A stretch of DNA of 64,000 bases from JBHJGM01 sp964405825 (GCA_964405825.1 CAYOPI010000005.1:1-64000), one strand, 5' to 3'; positions 1 through 9,106 are shown, counted from the first letter of the stretch. Notes: generated by a model not told the origin, from the sequence alone. Translations and numbers: made by a program.

Positions 1-1508
1 GGGAAGTTGCCGGCGAAGTGCTCGATCAGGACGCCCACGAAACGCTCCATCGAGCCGAAGGGCGCGCGGTGGATCATGACGGGGCGATGCGGTTTGTTGT
101 CGGCACCGATGTAGCTGAGTTCGAAGCGTTCGGGCAGGTTGTAGTCGACCTGGACGGTGCCCAGCTGCCATTCGCGTCCGATGACGTCGCGCACGACAAA
201 GTCGATCTTGGGCCCATAGAAGGCGGCCTCGCCGGGCTCCTCGGAATAGTCCACGCCAAGAGTCTGGACGGCTTCGCGCAGGGCGGCTTCGGCCTTGTCC
301 CAGGCCTCGGGCGCGCCAACGTACTTGGTGGAGTCGGGGTCGCGCAGGGACAGGCGCACGCGGAAGTCGGTCATGTCCAGGGTGCTGAAAACGGTCTTTA
401 CCAAATCGAGGCAGCCCTGGACTTCGGCGCCGAGCTGTTCCTCGGTGCAGAAGATGTGGGCGTCGTCCTGGGTGAAGCCGCGCACGCGGGTCATGCCGTT
501 GAGTTCGCCGGACTGCTCCCAGCGGTAGACGGTGCCGAACTCGGCCAGGCGCACGGGCAGGTCGCGGTAGGAGTGCGGCTCGGAGTCGAAGATTTTAATG
601 TGCATGGGACAGTTCATGGGCTTCAAGAGGAAGCCGTCGGCCTGCCCGTCTTCGAGGCGGTTGATCATGTCGGCGCAGGAGCACTGCTCGTCGGCCATGG
701 CCTGCAGGGAGTCCCATTCGCCCAGTGGGGGGAACTGCGATTCCTTATAGTAGGGGAAGTGCCCCGAGGTGCGGTACAGACCCAGGCGCCCGATGTGCGG
801 GGTGAAAACCTGCGCGTAGCCCTGCTTGCGCAGCTCCTCGAGGATGAAGTCCTGCAACTCCTGGCGGATGACCGAGCCGGCAGGCTTCCACAAGACAAGC
901 CCCTGGCCCACGCTTTCATCGATGGTGAAAAGGCTGAGATCCCTGCCGAGCTTGCGGTGGTCGCGCTTCCTGGCCTCCTCAAGCTGGGTGAGGTAGCCGG
1001 CAAGCTCGTCCCTGGTCGGGAAGGCGGTGCCGTAGATGCGCTGGAGCTGCTTGTTGGCGGCGTCACCGCGGTGGTAGGCCCCGGCGACGCTGAGCAGCTT
1101 GAAGGCCTTGATGCGCTTGGTGTAATCGACGTGGGTGCCGGCGCAGAGGTCGGCAAATTCGCCGTTCTGGTAGAAGCTGATGGCTTCACCTTCGGGGATA
1201 TCGTCCAGGCGACCGAGCTTGTAGCGCTCCTGGCCCATCTCGCGGATCTTCTGGATGGCTTCCTCGCGGGTGAGTTCCAGGCGTTCAAAGCGCTGGTTCT
1301 CCTTGATGACCGCCTTCATCTGGGCCTCGATCGCTTCGAGGTCTTCGGCGGTGAGGGACTTCTCCAGGTCGATGTCGTAGTAAAAGCCGGTGTCAGTGGG
1401 GGGTCCGATGTCGAGTTTGGCCTCGGGATAGAGGCGCAGGACCGCCGTCGCCAGCACGTGCGAACACGAGTGGCGCAGCTCTTCGAGGGGACTCATCTGG
1501 GCTTTCAT
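1..1508 (-). CDS. thrS: Threonyl-tRNA synthetase, C-terminus cut by window edge
   Basis: Class II aminoacyl-tRNA synthetase that charges tRNA-Thr in the cytoplasm. The minus-strand frame begins MKAQMSPLEELRHSCSHVLA and continues through the second editing-like domain (HSCSHVLA, CAGTHVDYT) into the catalytic core, where MNCPMHI, RVRGFTQDD and the motif 2 region FGTVYRWEQSGEL are visible. The C-terminal anticodon-binding domain lies beyond base 1. The protein starts directly at the second additional domain, so the N-terminal TGS domain of about 60 residues found in most bacterial ThrS is absent. No open TGS-like frame was seen upstream of 1508. The ATG at 1508 has no clear Shine-Dalgarno, and a second in-frame ATG lies at 1496. 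Family assignment is certain; the exact start is less so. Confidence 0.95.
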   Translation of the reverse strand, partial: MKAQMSPLEELRHSCSHVLATAVLRLYPEAKLDIGPPTDTGFYYDIDLEKSLTAEDLEAIEAQMKAVIKENQRFERLELTREEAIQKIREMGQERYKLGRLDDIPEGEAISFYQNGEFADLCAGTHVDYTKRIKAFKLLSVAGAYHRGDAANKQLQRIYGTAFPTRDELAGYLTQLEEARKRDHRKLGRDLSLFTIDESVGQGLVLWKPAGSVIRQELQDFILEELRKQGYAQVFTPHIGRLGLYRTSGHFPYYKESQFPPLGEWDSLQAMADEQCSCADMINRLEDGQADGFLLKPMNCPMHIKIFDSEPHSYRDLPVRLAEFGTVYRWEQSGELNGMTRVRGFTQDDAHIFCTEEQLGAEVQGCLDLVKTVFSTLDMTDFRVRLSLRDPDSTKYVGAPEAWDKAEAALREAVQTLGVDYSEEPGEAAFYGPKIDFVVRDVIGREWQLGTVQVDYNLPERFELSYIGADNKPHRPVMIHRAPFGSMERFVGVLIEHFAGNF

Positions 1509-1737
1509 CAGTCGGAGAATCAGTCTGAAAGGATGGTGAAAACCGGGCAGGATAGGGACGGGCGGCAGCCGAGGAAACACTTATTCCGGGGCCGGAAAGG
1601 GGCAAAGCATGAGGTTGCAGTCTCATTACCTAACATGGGGGAACGCCTTAGGCGTGCGCTCAGGTAAACCCTGATTGTTTGGGTTACACGTTGTTTGCGC
1701 TTCCTTGAAGGGAACCGATGCCGTTTACTGTGCGGCC

Positions 1738-2688
1738 ATGAAAGCTTTCACCTCGCTTTTCGTAGTATCCCTGACGGCGGCCAGTTCCCTGAGTGCGCAG
1801 TTTGCTTCGTCCCCCTTCACCGAAAATTTCGACGGCACCGGCGCGGTGTTCAACCCGGCCTTCTGGGGTCCGCAGGTGACCCTGCGCGGCAACGGCGGCA
1901 CCCTGAGCCAGGGCAGCGGCGTGCTCAACTGGCAGGCGGGCGCGCCGACGGGCGACTCCAACTCGCAGGCGCTGCCGTCGGTCTGCTTCGTGCCGTTCAA
2001 CGTGGCCTTCACGGTCAACGCGACGGTGACGATTCCCGACAGCACGGTTTTCCAGAACATTTCTGCCGGCGGTGACGTGGCCCTGGGCATCGGCGTTTTC
2101 AGCGGCCGCGAACTGTTGACGCAGCCGGGCTTCAATCCGGCCAACCCGACCATCGGCACGATTCAGAACAACATCGGGATCGAGGGTCTGGTCTTCAACC
2201 CCGACGGCGGCGGCGTGGCGACAAACTCCATTCGCGTGCAGTCGGACGTGAGCGCGGCCGGCGCCGACCCGCTGGATGAATTGGGCGAGGTGATCGACGA
2301 GCCGGGAGACATCGTCTTTGGCGGAAACAGCGCGACGATCGGCATCCAGATTTCGTGGGACCCGATTGAGGCCGTGATGACCACCGCGATCACCAGCGGC
2401 GGCAACGAGGGCACGATCCTGCAATTTCTGAATCTGCCCGAAGCCTGGGGTGATGGCACACTGGGCGACTTTGGCAGCAACGCCGACACGGATGTGTTTG
2501 GCCTGAACATCGCGGGTTTTGCCTCGGACGAGGTCTTTGACGGCGAGATCGTGATGGACATCTACATGGCGGAGACGCCGGGCGGAAACTTCTTCGTGCA
2601 CGTCCCCGAGCCCACGACCGTGACGGCCTTCTTCGGTCTGCTGGTCTTCGCCGGGACAGTGGCCCGCCGCCGGTTGCGCCAGGCTTAG
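1738..2688 (+). CDS. PEP-CTERM sorting domain protein, secreted
   Basis: A 316-residue exported protein of unknown function. The start at 1738 gives MKAFTSLFVVSLTAASSLSA, a typical signal peptide. Starting further upstream would bury that signal. The mature part is rich in Gly, Asn and Asp and resembles other secreted beta-rich Verrucomicrobia proteins. The C-terminus carries the full PEP-CTERM signature: Pro-Glu-Pro at residues 290-292, a hydrophobic helix, then an Arg-rich end (ARRRLRQ). Such tails are recognised by an exosortase/EpsH system linked to exopolysaccharide export; no exosortase gene lies in this window. The stop overlaps the stop of convergent cysS by a few bases. Confidence 0.85.
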   Translation: MKAFTSLFVVSLTAASSLSAQFASSPFTENFDGTGAVFNPAFWGPQVTLRGNGGTLSQGSGVLNWQAGAPTGDSNSQALPSVCFVPFNVAFTVNATVTIPDSTVFQNISAGGDVALGIGVFSGRELLTQPGFNPANPTIGTIQNNIGIEGLVFNPDGGGVATNSIRVQSDVSAAGADPLDELGEVIDEPGDIVFGGNSATIGIQISWDPIEAVMTTAITSGGNEGTILQFLNLPEAWGDGTLGDFGSNADTDVFGLNIAGFASDEVFDGEIVMDIYMAETPGGNFFVHVPEPTTVTAFFGLLVFAGTVARRRLRQA

Positions 2689-4124
2689 GCCGGTTCGAGG
2701 GCGTAGCCGTCCTTCTGGTCGACGACTTTCCAGCCGGCTTCGGTGATGGCGTCGCGGAGGCGGTCGGCGTTGGCGAAGTCGCGCTGCTGTTTGGCCTGCC
2801 AGCGTTCCTCGGCCATCGAGACGACCTCGGCGGGCGCTTCGGCCGCAGGGACTTCCTTCTGGGTGAAGAGTTCCAGGCCCAGCGCATAGAGGATGCCGCC
2901 GAAGGCCTCGAGCTGGCCCTTGACGGCGAGAGCGTGGAAGTCGTTGTCGTCGCCCAGGTGCTTGAGTGCGGTGAAGATTTCGCCGAGGGCGCCGGGGACA
3001 TTGAGGTCATCGGCGAGGGCGCGCCAGGCCCCTTCAAAGACACCGGTGGTGGCTTGCGCGGTGGGGCGGATGAGCCCCTTGAAGTCCTCGCGGGAAAGGC
3101 TGCAGGCTTCCAAAAGCGGGGTGATGGCTTTCTCCATCTTGGAGAGCGCGCTGGCGGCCGCCTGCAGGCCGTGCCGGGTCAGGTTGAGTTGCTGGCGGTA
3201 GTGACCGGCGATCAGCGCGTAGCGCAGGACCATCGGCGAGAAACCCATCTGGGTGACGTCCTCAAGCGTCCAGAAGTTGCCCAGGCTCTTGGACATCTTG
3301 TGGCCTTCGACAATGAGGAAGGCGCCGTGGAACCAGTGGCGGACAAATGGCTGGCCGGTCGCACCTTCGCTCTGGGCGATTTCGTTCTCGTGGTGCGGAA
3401 AGCATAGATCCACGCCGCCGCCGTGCAGGTCGAAGGTCTGCCCGAGGTAGCGCATGCTCATGGCCGAACACTCCAGGTGCCAGCCGGGCCGGCCCTCGCC
3501 CCAGGGGCTTGGCCAGTAGTTGTCGCCGTCTTCGGGCTTGCGCGACTTCCACAGGGCGAAGTCCTGGACGTTGTCGCGGGAGTATTCGTCGGCGGTGTTG
3601 GCGGCCCCGCTGCTGTTGGTGTCCTGGGTGCGGAGCTGCTCCAGGTCGAGGTGGGAGAGCTTGCCGTAGTCGGCCTTGGAGGCGATGCGGAAGTAGACCG
3701 AGCCGTCCTCGGCAACGTAGGCGTGCCCGCGCTCGAGGAGCTGCTCGACCAGGCGGATCATCTCGGGGATGTGATCGGTGGCGCGGGGCTCCTCGGCGGG
3801 AGGCAGGAGGTTCAGCGCGGCGCAGTCGGCGTGGAATTTCTCGGTCCAGTGGCGGGTGAAGGCAACCAGGGGTCGCCCCTCGGCCTGGCTCTGACGGATG
3901 GTCTTGTCGTCCACGTCGGTGACGTTGCGGACGAGGCGCACGGTCTCGCCGGAAACTTCCAGCACGCGCCGCAGCACATCGCCGTTGACGAAGGTGCGGA
4001 AGTTGCCGATGTGCGCCGGCCCGTAGACGGTGGGCCCGCAGAGGTAGAACCCCAGCGGGGCCTCGCCCCGGGTGCCCAGGGGACGGACTTCGCGCGAAAG
4101 CGTGTCGTAGAGTCGGACGGGCAT
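2685..4124 (-). CDS. cysS: Cysteinyl-tRNA synthetase
   Basis: Class I synthetase of 479 residues, close to the usual family length. It ligates cysteine to tRNA-Cys. The catalytic fold is marked by YLCGPTVYGPAHIGN (the HIGH motif, with the zinc-ligand Cys just before it), the zinc-site stretch CFPHHENEIAQSE, and the KMSKS loop in HKMSKSLGNFWTL. The ATG at 4124 was chosen because it gives MPVRLYDTLSREV, the standard N-terminus. The frame stays open further upstream, but that part does not resemble CysS. It is followed by a four-base convergent overlap with the PEP-CTERM gene. A VOC-family gene lies 35 bases upstream on the same strand and may be co-transcribed. Confidence 0.97.
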   Translation of the reverse strand: MPVRLYDTLSREVRPLGTRGEAPLGFYLCGPTVYGPAHIGNFRTFVNGDVLRRVLEVSGETVRLVRNVTDVDDKTIRQSQAEGRPLVAFTRHWTEKFHADCAALNLLPPAEEPRATDHIPEMIRLVEQLLERGHAYVAEDGSVYFRIASKADYGKLSHLDLEQLRTQDTNSSGAANTADEYSRDNVQDFALWKSRKPEDGDNYWPSPWGEGRPGWHLECSAMSMRYLGQTFDLHGGGVDLCFPHHENEIAQSEGATGQPFVRHWFHGAFLIVEGHKMSKSLGNFWTLEDVTQMGFSPMVLRYALIAGHYRQQLNLTRHGLQAAASALSKMEKAITPLLEACSLSREDFKGLIRPTAQATTGVFEGAWRALADDLNVPGALGEIFTALKHLGDDNDFHALAVKGQLEAFGGILYALGLELFTQKEVPAAEAPAEVVSMAEERWQAKQQRDFANADRLRDAITEAGWKVVDQKDGYALEPA

Positions 4125-4159
4125 GGTGTGGGCCAAGCTTTCACCGGCCTCGTCGCAAA

Positions 4160-4534
4160 TCAAGCGATTCTGTGCCCGAAAAAAATGAGCACGCCGTTGG
4201 GATCGGCCAGGTGAACCTCGCGCATGCCGTACTCGCGGTCGAAGGGAGCGCGCATCTTGTGGCTCTGGCAGTGGGCCTTGAGGTGGGCCTCCCAGTAGGC
4301 GTCGACATCGGCCACCTCGACGTAGAACTCGACGTGGCCGTGGACCTTCTGGTGGATTTCCTGAGAAACCGGCACGAAGTGAACCGAGCAGCCGTCGCGC
4401 TGGACGACGCCGTAGGCCGGGTCGTCCATCACCACGGTGAAGCCACAGACGTCGCGGTAAAAGGCGAGGGTGGTGGCGAGATCGGGGACGGGGATCATCG
4501 GGCTGATGCCCTTTACCTGTGCGGCTTGCGTCAT
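4160..4534 (-). CDS. VOC-superfamily protein (glyoxalase/bleomycin-resistance fold)
   Basis: A 124-residue single VOC-domain protein. The beta-alpha-beta-beta-beta pattern is visible in ISPMIPVPDLATTLAFYRDV near the N-terminus and in VEFYVEVADVDAYWEA and VHLADPNGVLIFFGHR in the second half. This is the usual size for small metal-dependent glyoxalase-like, dioxygenase-like or drug-binding proteins. The substrate cannot be told from the sequence. The C-terminal HLADPNG motif is shared by many lactoylglutathione-lyase-like members. It lies just upstream of cysS on the same strand and is divergent from hemB. Confidence 0.85.
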   Translation of the reverse strand: MTQAAQVKGISPMIPVPDLATTLAFYRDVCGFTVVMDDPAYGVVQRDGCSVHFVPVSQEIHQKVHGHVEFYVEVADVDAYWEAHLKAHCQSHKMRAPFDREYGMREVHLADPNGVLIFFGHRIA

Positions 4535-4632
4535 GGACCCAAGTCAATCGTGCGGGTGGTGCGGGGGCAACGGCGAAGGTCGGCGTCGACTTTCGCTTTG
4601 GCTTTTGGGGTGGGTTGCCTAACTTGCTCTGC

Positions 4633-5655
4633 ATGGAGGAGAGCGAACCCTTTCGCCTGAACCTGCCCCGTCGCTCCCGGCGCCTGCGCCGCACGCCCGC
4701 GTTGCGCGAACTCGTGCGCGAAACCCGCGTGCAGGCAGCCGACCTGATTCAGCCGCTGTTTGTGATCGATGGCGACGGCCGGCCCGAGGCGATCGCCTCA
4801 ATGCCGGGCCAGCAGCGCTGGCCGATTCCGGCGCTGTGCGAGGAGTGTGCGCGGTTGCACGGGTTGGGCCTGCGGGCCGTGGCACTTTTTCCGAAACTGG
4901 ATTCAGCGCTGAAGTCCGCGCAGGGCGAGGAGGCGCTCATCCCGCAGACGCTGGTCTTGCGGGCGGTGCGGGCGGTCAAGGCGGCCGTGCCGGCCCTGGT
5001 GGTCATTACCGATGTCGCCCTGGACCCCTACACCACCCACGGGCACGACGGTCTGCTGACTGCCGACGGCACCGATGTGGCCAACGATGCGACGGTCGGG
5101 GTGCTTTGCCGGATGGCGGTGCTGCAGGCCGAGGCCGGGGTGGACTGGGTCGCACCCTCGGACATGATGGACGGGCGCGTGGGCGCGATTCGGGAGATTC
5201 TCGACGAGGCCGGTCACACCCAGACGGGTATTCTGGCCTATGCGGCGAAGTTTGCGTCGGCCTACTACGGGCCGTTTCGGGATGCGGTTGGCAGCGCGCA
5301 GGCTGCCGGCACGCACCTGCTGGGCAAGGAGACCTATCAGCTGGATCCGGCCAACGGGCGCGAGGCGCTGGTGGAGGCCTTGCTGGACGAGGAACAGGCC
5401 GCCGACGTGTTGATGGTCAAGCCGGCCGGGCCGTACCTGGACATCATCCGCGAGGTGCGTGAGGCCAGCCGCTTGCCGGTGGCGGCGTATCAGGTGTCCG
5501 GTGAATACGCGCAACTGCACGCAGCGGCGCAGGCGGGCTGGCTCGATCTGGAGCGTTGCCGTGATGAGAGTCTGCTGGCGATCAAGCGGGCCGGTGCCGA
5601 CCTGATCCTGACTTACTTCGCCGGCGAAGTGGTGGCGCTGCTCGGCGAACGCTGA
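4633..5655 (+). CDS. hemB: Porphobilinogen synthase (delta-aminolevulinate dehydratase)
   Basis: Condenses two 5-aminolevulinate molecules to porphobilinogen, the first common step of tetrapyrrole synthesis; 340 residues, normal length. The two Schiff-base lysines are visible as Lys206 in YAAKFASAYYGP and Lys263 in MVKPAGPYLD. The metal site reads DVALDPYTTHGHDG (residues 127-140). The three cysteines of the zinc-type enzyme are replaced by Ala, Asp and Asp, so this is the magnesium-type HemB known from Pseudomonas. The ATG at 4633 starts MEESEPF. A longer in-frame extension to 4519 would run into the divergent VOC gene and looks non-coding. It stands apart from the other heme genes in the window. 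Confidence 0.96.
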   Translation: MEESEPFRLNLPRRSRRLRRTPALRELVRETRVQAADLIQPLFVIDGDGRPEAIASMPGQQRWPIPALCEECARLHGLGLRAVALFPKLDSALKSAQGEEALIPQTLVLRAVRAVKAAVPALVVITDVALDPYTTHGHDGLLTADGTDVANDATVGVLCRMAVLQAEAGVDWVAPSDMMDGRVGAIREILDEAGHTQTGILAYAAKFASAYYGPFRDAVGSAQAAGTHLLGKETYQLDPANGREALVEALLDEEQAADVLMVKPAGPYLDIIREVREASRLPVAAYQVSGEYAQLHAAAQAGWLDLERCRDESLLAIKRAGADLILTYFAGEVVALLGER

Positions 5656-5663
5656 GCGCCCTG

Positions 5664-7043
5664 CTACTGGCCGATGAGGTTTTCGTCGGGGGTGATGTTG
5701 TCGAGGAAGATCGGCTCGATGCCGGTGTCCTCGGCATGGACGAAGGCTTCCAGAAGCTCCTCGTCGTTGGGGTCGAGGTGGATGTTGTGGCGCACGCGCA
5801 AGGTGAACGTGTCGCCGCGCACCTCGAAGAAATGGATGGCATCCTCCCAGGTGTTGCCGTCACGGTTGAGCACGCGCAGGTAGTTGCCGGCGATCTCGAA
5901 GATACCCTCCTCGCCGGGCTCCAGGCGGACCGCGCCGCCGTCCAGGCCGATGAAGCTGTTGTTGCGCACGAAGACGTCGCGCAGGTCCTCGCCCTCACCA
6001 AAGACGCCGTAGCCGCCGATGTCGTTAAAGTCGTTGCCCTCGATGGTGACGTTGCGGGCGACCCCCATGACGTCGACGGCGTTCTGCCGGCTGCGGAGGA
6101 TCTGGTTGCCGGTGACGCGGACGTTGACCAGGGGGAAGTTGCTGGCTCCAGACAGCGAGATGGCCGGAGCGGTGTCGCCGATGTCCGAGCCTGAGTCGAC
6201 GATCTGGTTACCCTGGATGAGGATGTCTGTGGCGGGCTGGCTGACGCGGTTGGGGTCGTGACCAGCCAGAATGCCGGGCCCGTCCCGGGACTCGATCTGA
6301 TTGCCGGAGATCTGGATGGTGTTGCCGCCGAACACGAGGATGCCGCCGCCGCGGACGTCGGAGGTGCCGTCTGCCGGACCGATCCGGTTACCGGAGATCT
6401 GCAGGTTGCGGCAGGCCTCGGGCTGGTCGTCGCTTGAGAAGACTTCGATGCCGTGGCCTCGGCCTTCGATCTGGTTGGCGTGGATCGTTGCGCCGTGCGA
6501 GCCGTTCACGATCCGGATGGCAGCGCCGTGGAAGTTGTTAAAAGTGTTGGCGCGAATCTGGAAGTTGGACGAAGCGCGAACCTCCACGCCGGAGTTGACT
6601 CCGATCAGCCGGCAGTCCACCAGGGCCGCGCCATCGGTCTTATCAAGAACAAGAAAGGGCCGCGGCAAGTTGGCCGGCTTTCGCGCGGCGGGTGCCTCCT
6701 CAATCGTCAACTGGCGCAGGCTGGCGTTTCCGAGCAAGCGCAGCTGGGCGTTGCGGGAGTCGGTGGGGACGAGCACGGTGCCAGGGCCCTGGCCGGACAC
6801 GTCGATTCCCTGAATGCGCACGACCCCCTGGAACTGCAGGCTGCCCGCGGGCAGGACGACCGACTGACCGTTCTCCCGAGCCTTGCGGAAGGCGCGGTTG
6901 AGGCGCTGCGTGTGGTCGGTCGAGGTGTCGGGTTTCAGATCGAAGGGCTGCAGATCCAAAGACTGCGCCTGCGCTGTGACGGAAACCAACGGACTCAAAA
7001 GCAGCCCGAGCGCGCAGAAGACGGCGGCGGCGAAGGTTTTCAA
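5664..7043 (-). CDS. Secreted right-handed beta-helix repeat protein
   Basis: A 459-residue exported protein. A TTG start at 7043 gives MKTFAAAVFCALGLLLSPLV, a clear signal peptide ending near AQA at residue 25-27. No better ATG exists. The mature protein is built of short repeated strands of the type GNQI, GNRIG, GNDF and NNSFIGL spaced about 20-30 residues apart. This is the pattern of pectate-lyase-like parallel beta-helices (PbH1 repeats). An early DTSTDHTQRLNRAFRKA segment resembles the N-terminal cap of polysaccharide lyases and glycosidases of this fold. No catalytic residues could be assigned, so either carbohydrate binding or cleavage is possible. It lies 27 bases downstream of the acidic-tail gene on the same strand. 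Confidence 0.75.
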   Translation of the reverse strand: MKTFAAAVFCALGLLLSPLVSVTAQAQSLDLQPFDLKPDTSTDHTQRLNRAFRKARENGQSVVLPAGSLQFQGVVRIQGIDVSGQGPGTVLVPTDSRNAQLRLLGNASLRQLTIEEAPAARKPANLPRPFLVLDKTDGAALVDCRLIGVNSGVEVRASSNFQIRANTFNNFHGAAIRIVNGSHGATIHANQIEGRGHGIEVFSSDDQPEACRNLQISGNRIGPADGTSDVRGGGILVFGGNTIQISGNQIESRDGPGILAGHDPNRVSQPATDILIQGNQIVDSGSDIGDTAPAISLSGASNFPLVNVRVTGNQILRSRQNAVDVMGVARNVTIEGNDFNDIGGYGVFGEGEDLRDVFVRNNSFIGLDGGAVRLEPGEEGIFEIAGNYLRVLNRDGNTWEDAIHFFEVRGDTFTLRVRHNIHLDPNDEELLEAFVHAEDTGIEPIFLDNITPDENLIGQ

Positions 7044-7070
7044 AACAGGGTGCGCGCAGCGTCCGCCTGG

Positions 7071-7850
7071 CTACTTGCGCTTGCGGGACTTGGTGGCCGG
7101 GGCTTCCTCTTCCTGGTCGTCGCCCTCGCCCTTGCCTTCGTCGAGGCTGCCTTCCTCTTCCTCGTCGTCGTCCTCCTCTTCTTCGTCCTCGTCCCACCGC
7201 ATGGTCTCGTCCTCTTCGATGGTCTCGTCGTCCTCGAAGTCGGGCAGTTCATCTTCGGCGGGCTCGGCCTTTTTCTTGGGTGCGGCGGCCTCCTCTTCCT
7301 CGTCGTCGTCGAGGGAGAAGCCTTCGGGCACGTATTCGAGGATCTGGCAGATCTCGTTGAAGGCGTGGGTGGCGCGGCCTTCCAGAAAGTCGTTGTTCTG
7401 CTCCTCGCGCAGTTCCTCCTCGAGTTCCTCGACGGTCAGGCGCTGCTCGAAGTCGAAGGCGTCATTGAGCAGTTTGACGCGCAGGCGCGTGACGTGGTCG
7501 AGCAGGTCGGCGAAGGGGCCCTTTTCCTCGTCGAGGACGTCGGGCAGGCCAAAGAGCTGGTCGTCGGACTCGGTGATGAGTTCCTTGGTGCGGACCAGAC
7601 GGATGCTCGAATCGTCGACCTTCTTGTCGATGGCGAACTTGAAGAAGGCCGACTCGAGGACCTCGGAGTCGAAGCCAAATTCGCGCAGGGGGTCGACCAG
7701 GTCGAGGACGTGCTGCATCTGGCGCGGGTCGACGATGCTCAGGCCGTCGATGTCCCAGCGCACGGGGTCACTGGTTTCCTGGACCCACCAGTTCATGTCC
7801 TCGCCGAAGCGGGCGATGCACCAGGTCAGTTTGGGCGAAGTCTTGGCCAT
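7071..7850 (-). CDS. Unrecognised protein with an extreme acidic C-terminal tail
   Basis: A 259-residue cytoplasmic protein with no signal peptide and no family I can name. Residues 1 to about 180 look like a folded, mostly helical domain, starting MAKTSPKLTWCIARFGEDMNWW and ending near QILEYVPEGFSLDDD. The last 80 residues are low-complexity runs of Glu and Asp, interrupted by a Lys patch (APKKKAEP) and closed by a basic end (KSRKRK). Acidic tails of this kind occur in histone-like, chaperone and RNA-polymerase-associated proteins, but nothing here assigns a role. It starts at a good ATG, divergent from pyrD with a 191-base gap. Confidence 0.65.
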   Translation of the reverse strand: MAKTSPKLTWCIARFGEDMNWWVQETSDPVRWDIDGLSIVDPRQMQHVLDLVDPLREFGFDSEVLESAFFKFAIDKKVDDSSIRLVRTKELITESDDQLFGLPDVLDEEKGPFADLLDHVTRLRVKLLNDAFDFEQRLTVEELEEELREEQNNDFLEGRATHAFNEICQILEYVPEGFSLDDDEEEEAAAPKKKAEPAEDELPDFEDDETIEEDETMRWDEDEEEEDDDEEEEGSLDEGKGEGDDQEEEAPATKSRKRK

Positions 7851-8041
7851 GAAACCGGTAAAGATCGGGACGGGTAAGGGTAGTTGGCGCTGGCGTTGCC
7901 GGGGATGCCGGAGTGCTCAGGAGCGTCAGTGGAGGGGAGCTATTCAGTTGCGCGAACGCAAGTCAAAGGCATTTTTCCTGCTTTTGGAACGATTGAAAAG
8001 GGCTCGCATCGGCGGGCTGGTTGGCCTCTTCATCCACACCT

Positions 8042-9106
8042 ATGGGACTGTTCTACGAAATGCTCCTGCGGCCTGTGTTTTTCAGGCTGGAGCCCGAACG
8101 TGCGCACGAACAGGCCCTCAGCGGCTTGAAGCTGCTCAAGTCGCTGGGTCCGTTGGCGCGCCTGCTGGAGTGGGCCAACCAGGCCGGCGGCGAGCGTCCG
8201 ATCGAGTGCTTTGGCCTGAGCTTTCCCAATGTGGTGGGTCTGGCCGCCGGCTGGGACAAGAACGGCGAGGTGTGGCCGGTGATGGGCGCGTTGGGTTTCG
8301 GGCATGCTGAGATCGGCACGGTGACGCACCAGAAGCAGCCCGGCAATCCGCGCCCGCGGCTGTTTCGTTACAAGAGCGAAGAGGCGCTGATCAACCGGAT
8401 GGGCTTCAACAACAACGGGGCCGAGGCGCTGGCAGCGCTGCTGCGGCGTCAACCGGCCAAGGGCCGCCGGCGCATCCCGCTGGGGATCAACATCGGCAAG
8501 AGCAAGGCGGTGCCGCTGGACCAGGCGGCCGAGGACTACCGGGCGAGCTTTGCCTTGCTGGCCGACCACGCCGATTACATCACGATCAACGTCTCCAGCC
8601 CGAACACGCCGGACTTGCGGCGGCTGCAGGGCCCGGGTCAGCTGGGGCACCTGCTGGAGATGTTGCGGGAGGCCCGCGAGGAGCGCGCGCGCAAGCTGGG
8701 CGAGTCCCCGCTGCCGCTTCTGGTGAAGATCTCCCCGGACGAGTCCTTCCGCCAGATCGACGCGATTCTGGAGACGGTGACCGAAAAGGGGCTGTCGGGC
8801 ATCGTCGCGACCAACACTACGGTGTCCCGTCCGGGCAGCTTCAGCGAGATTGAGGAGGCCGGCGGGCTCAGCGGGCGTCCGTTGCATCAGCGTTCGCTGG
8901 ACGTGGTCAACTACGTGCACCGTCACACCGAGGGCAAGCTGCCGATCATCGGCTCGGGCGGCATCATGGACGTGGCCTCGGCGGGGCGCTTCATCGACGC
9001 GGGCGCAACGCTGGTGCAGACCTACACGGGGATGGTCTATCGCGGGCCGTTTTTCGCGCGCGAGGTGGCGCGGGGGCTCTCCTGGCATCAGAAGGCCTGG
9101 ATTTGA
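8042..9106 (+). CDS. pyrD: Dihydroorotate dehydrogenase, class 2 (quinone-linked)
   Basis: Oxidises dihydroorotate to orotate in pyrimidine synthesis, passing electrons to the quinone pool at the inner membrane face. It has 354 residues with an N-terminal helical extension (MGLFYEMLLRPVFFRLEPE) typical of the membrane-associated class 2 enzymes. FMN-site motifs are AAGWDKNGE, GFNNNGAE and GSGGIMDV. The catalytic base is serine in NVSSPNTPDLRRLQ (Ser186), which separates it from the class 1 cysteine enzymes. The ATG at 8042 is preferred over an in-frame TTG at 8021 because it gives the conserved N-terminus. It stands as a single gene, convergent with the CvpA-like gene. Confidence 0.96.
   Translation: MGLFYEMLLRPVFFRLEPERAHEQALSGLKLLKSLGPLARLLEWANQAGGERPIECFGLSFPNVVGLAAGWDKNGEVWPVMGALGFGHAEIGTVTHQKQPGNPRPRLFRYKSEEALINRMGFNNNGAEALAALLRRQPAKGRRRIPLGINIGKSKAVPLDQAAEDYRASFALLADHADYITINVSSPNTPDLRRLQGPGQLGHLLEMLREAREERARKLGESPLPLLVKISPDESFRQIDAILETVTEKGLSGIVATNTTVSRPGSFSEIEEAGGLSGRPLHQRSLDVVNYVHRHTEGKLPIIGSGGIMDVASAGRFIDAGATLVQTYTGMVYRGPFFAREVARGLSWHQKAWI

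Noticed and set aside
18..1667. A 549-codon open frame on the plus strand across thrS
   Set aside because: It is antisense to a clearly identified synthetase, has low-complexity Val/Gly/Ala/Leu composition and no family resemblance; in GC-rich DNA such antisense frames are common. The same applies to long frames opposite hemE, hemN, hemY, hemH, hemA, the DinG-like helicase and the URO-D genes.
6883..8310. A 475-codon plus-strand frame with a very serine-rich segment
   Set aside because: The serine runs are the antisense reading of the Asp/Glu tail codons of the minus-strand acidic protein, and the frame then runs out of phase into pyrD.
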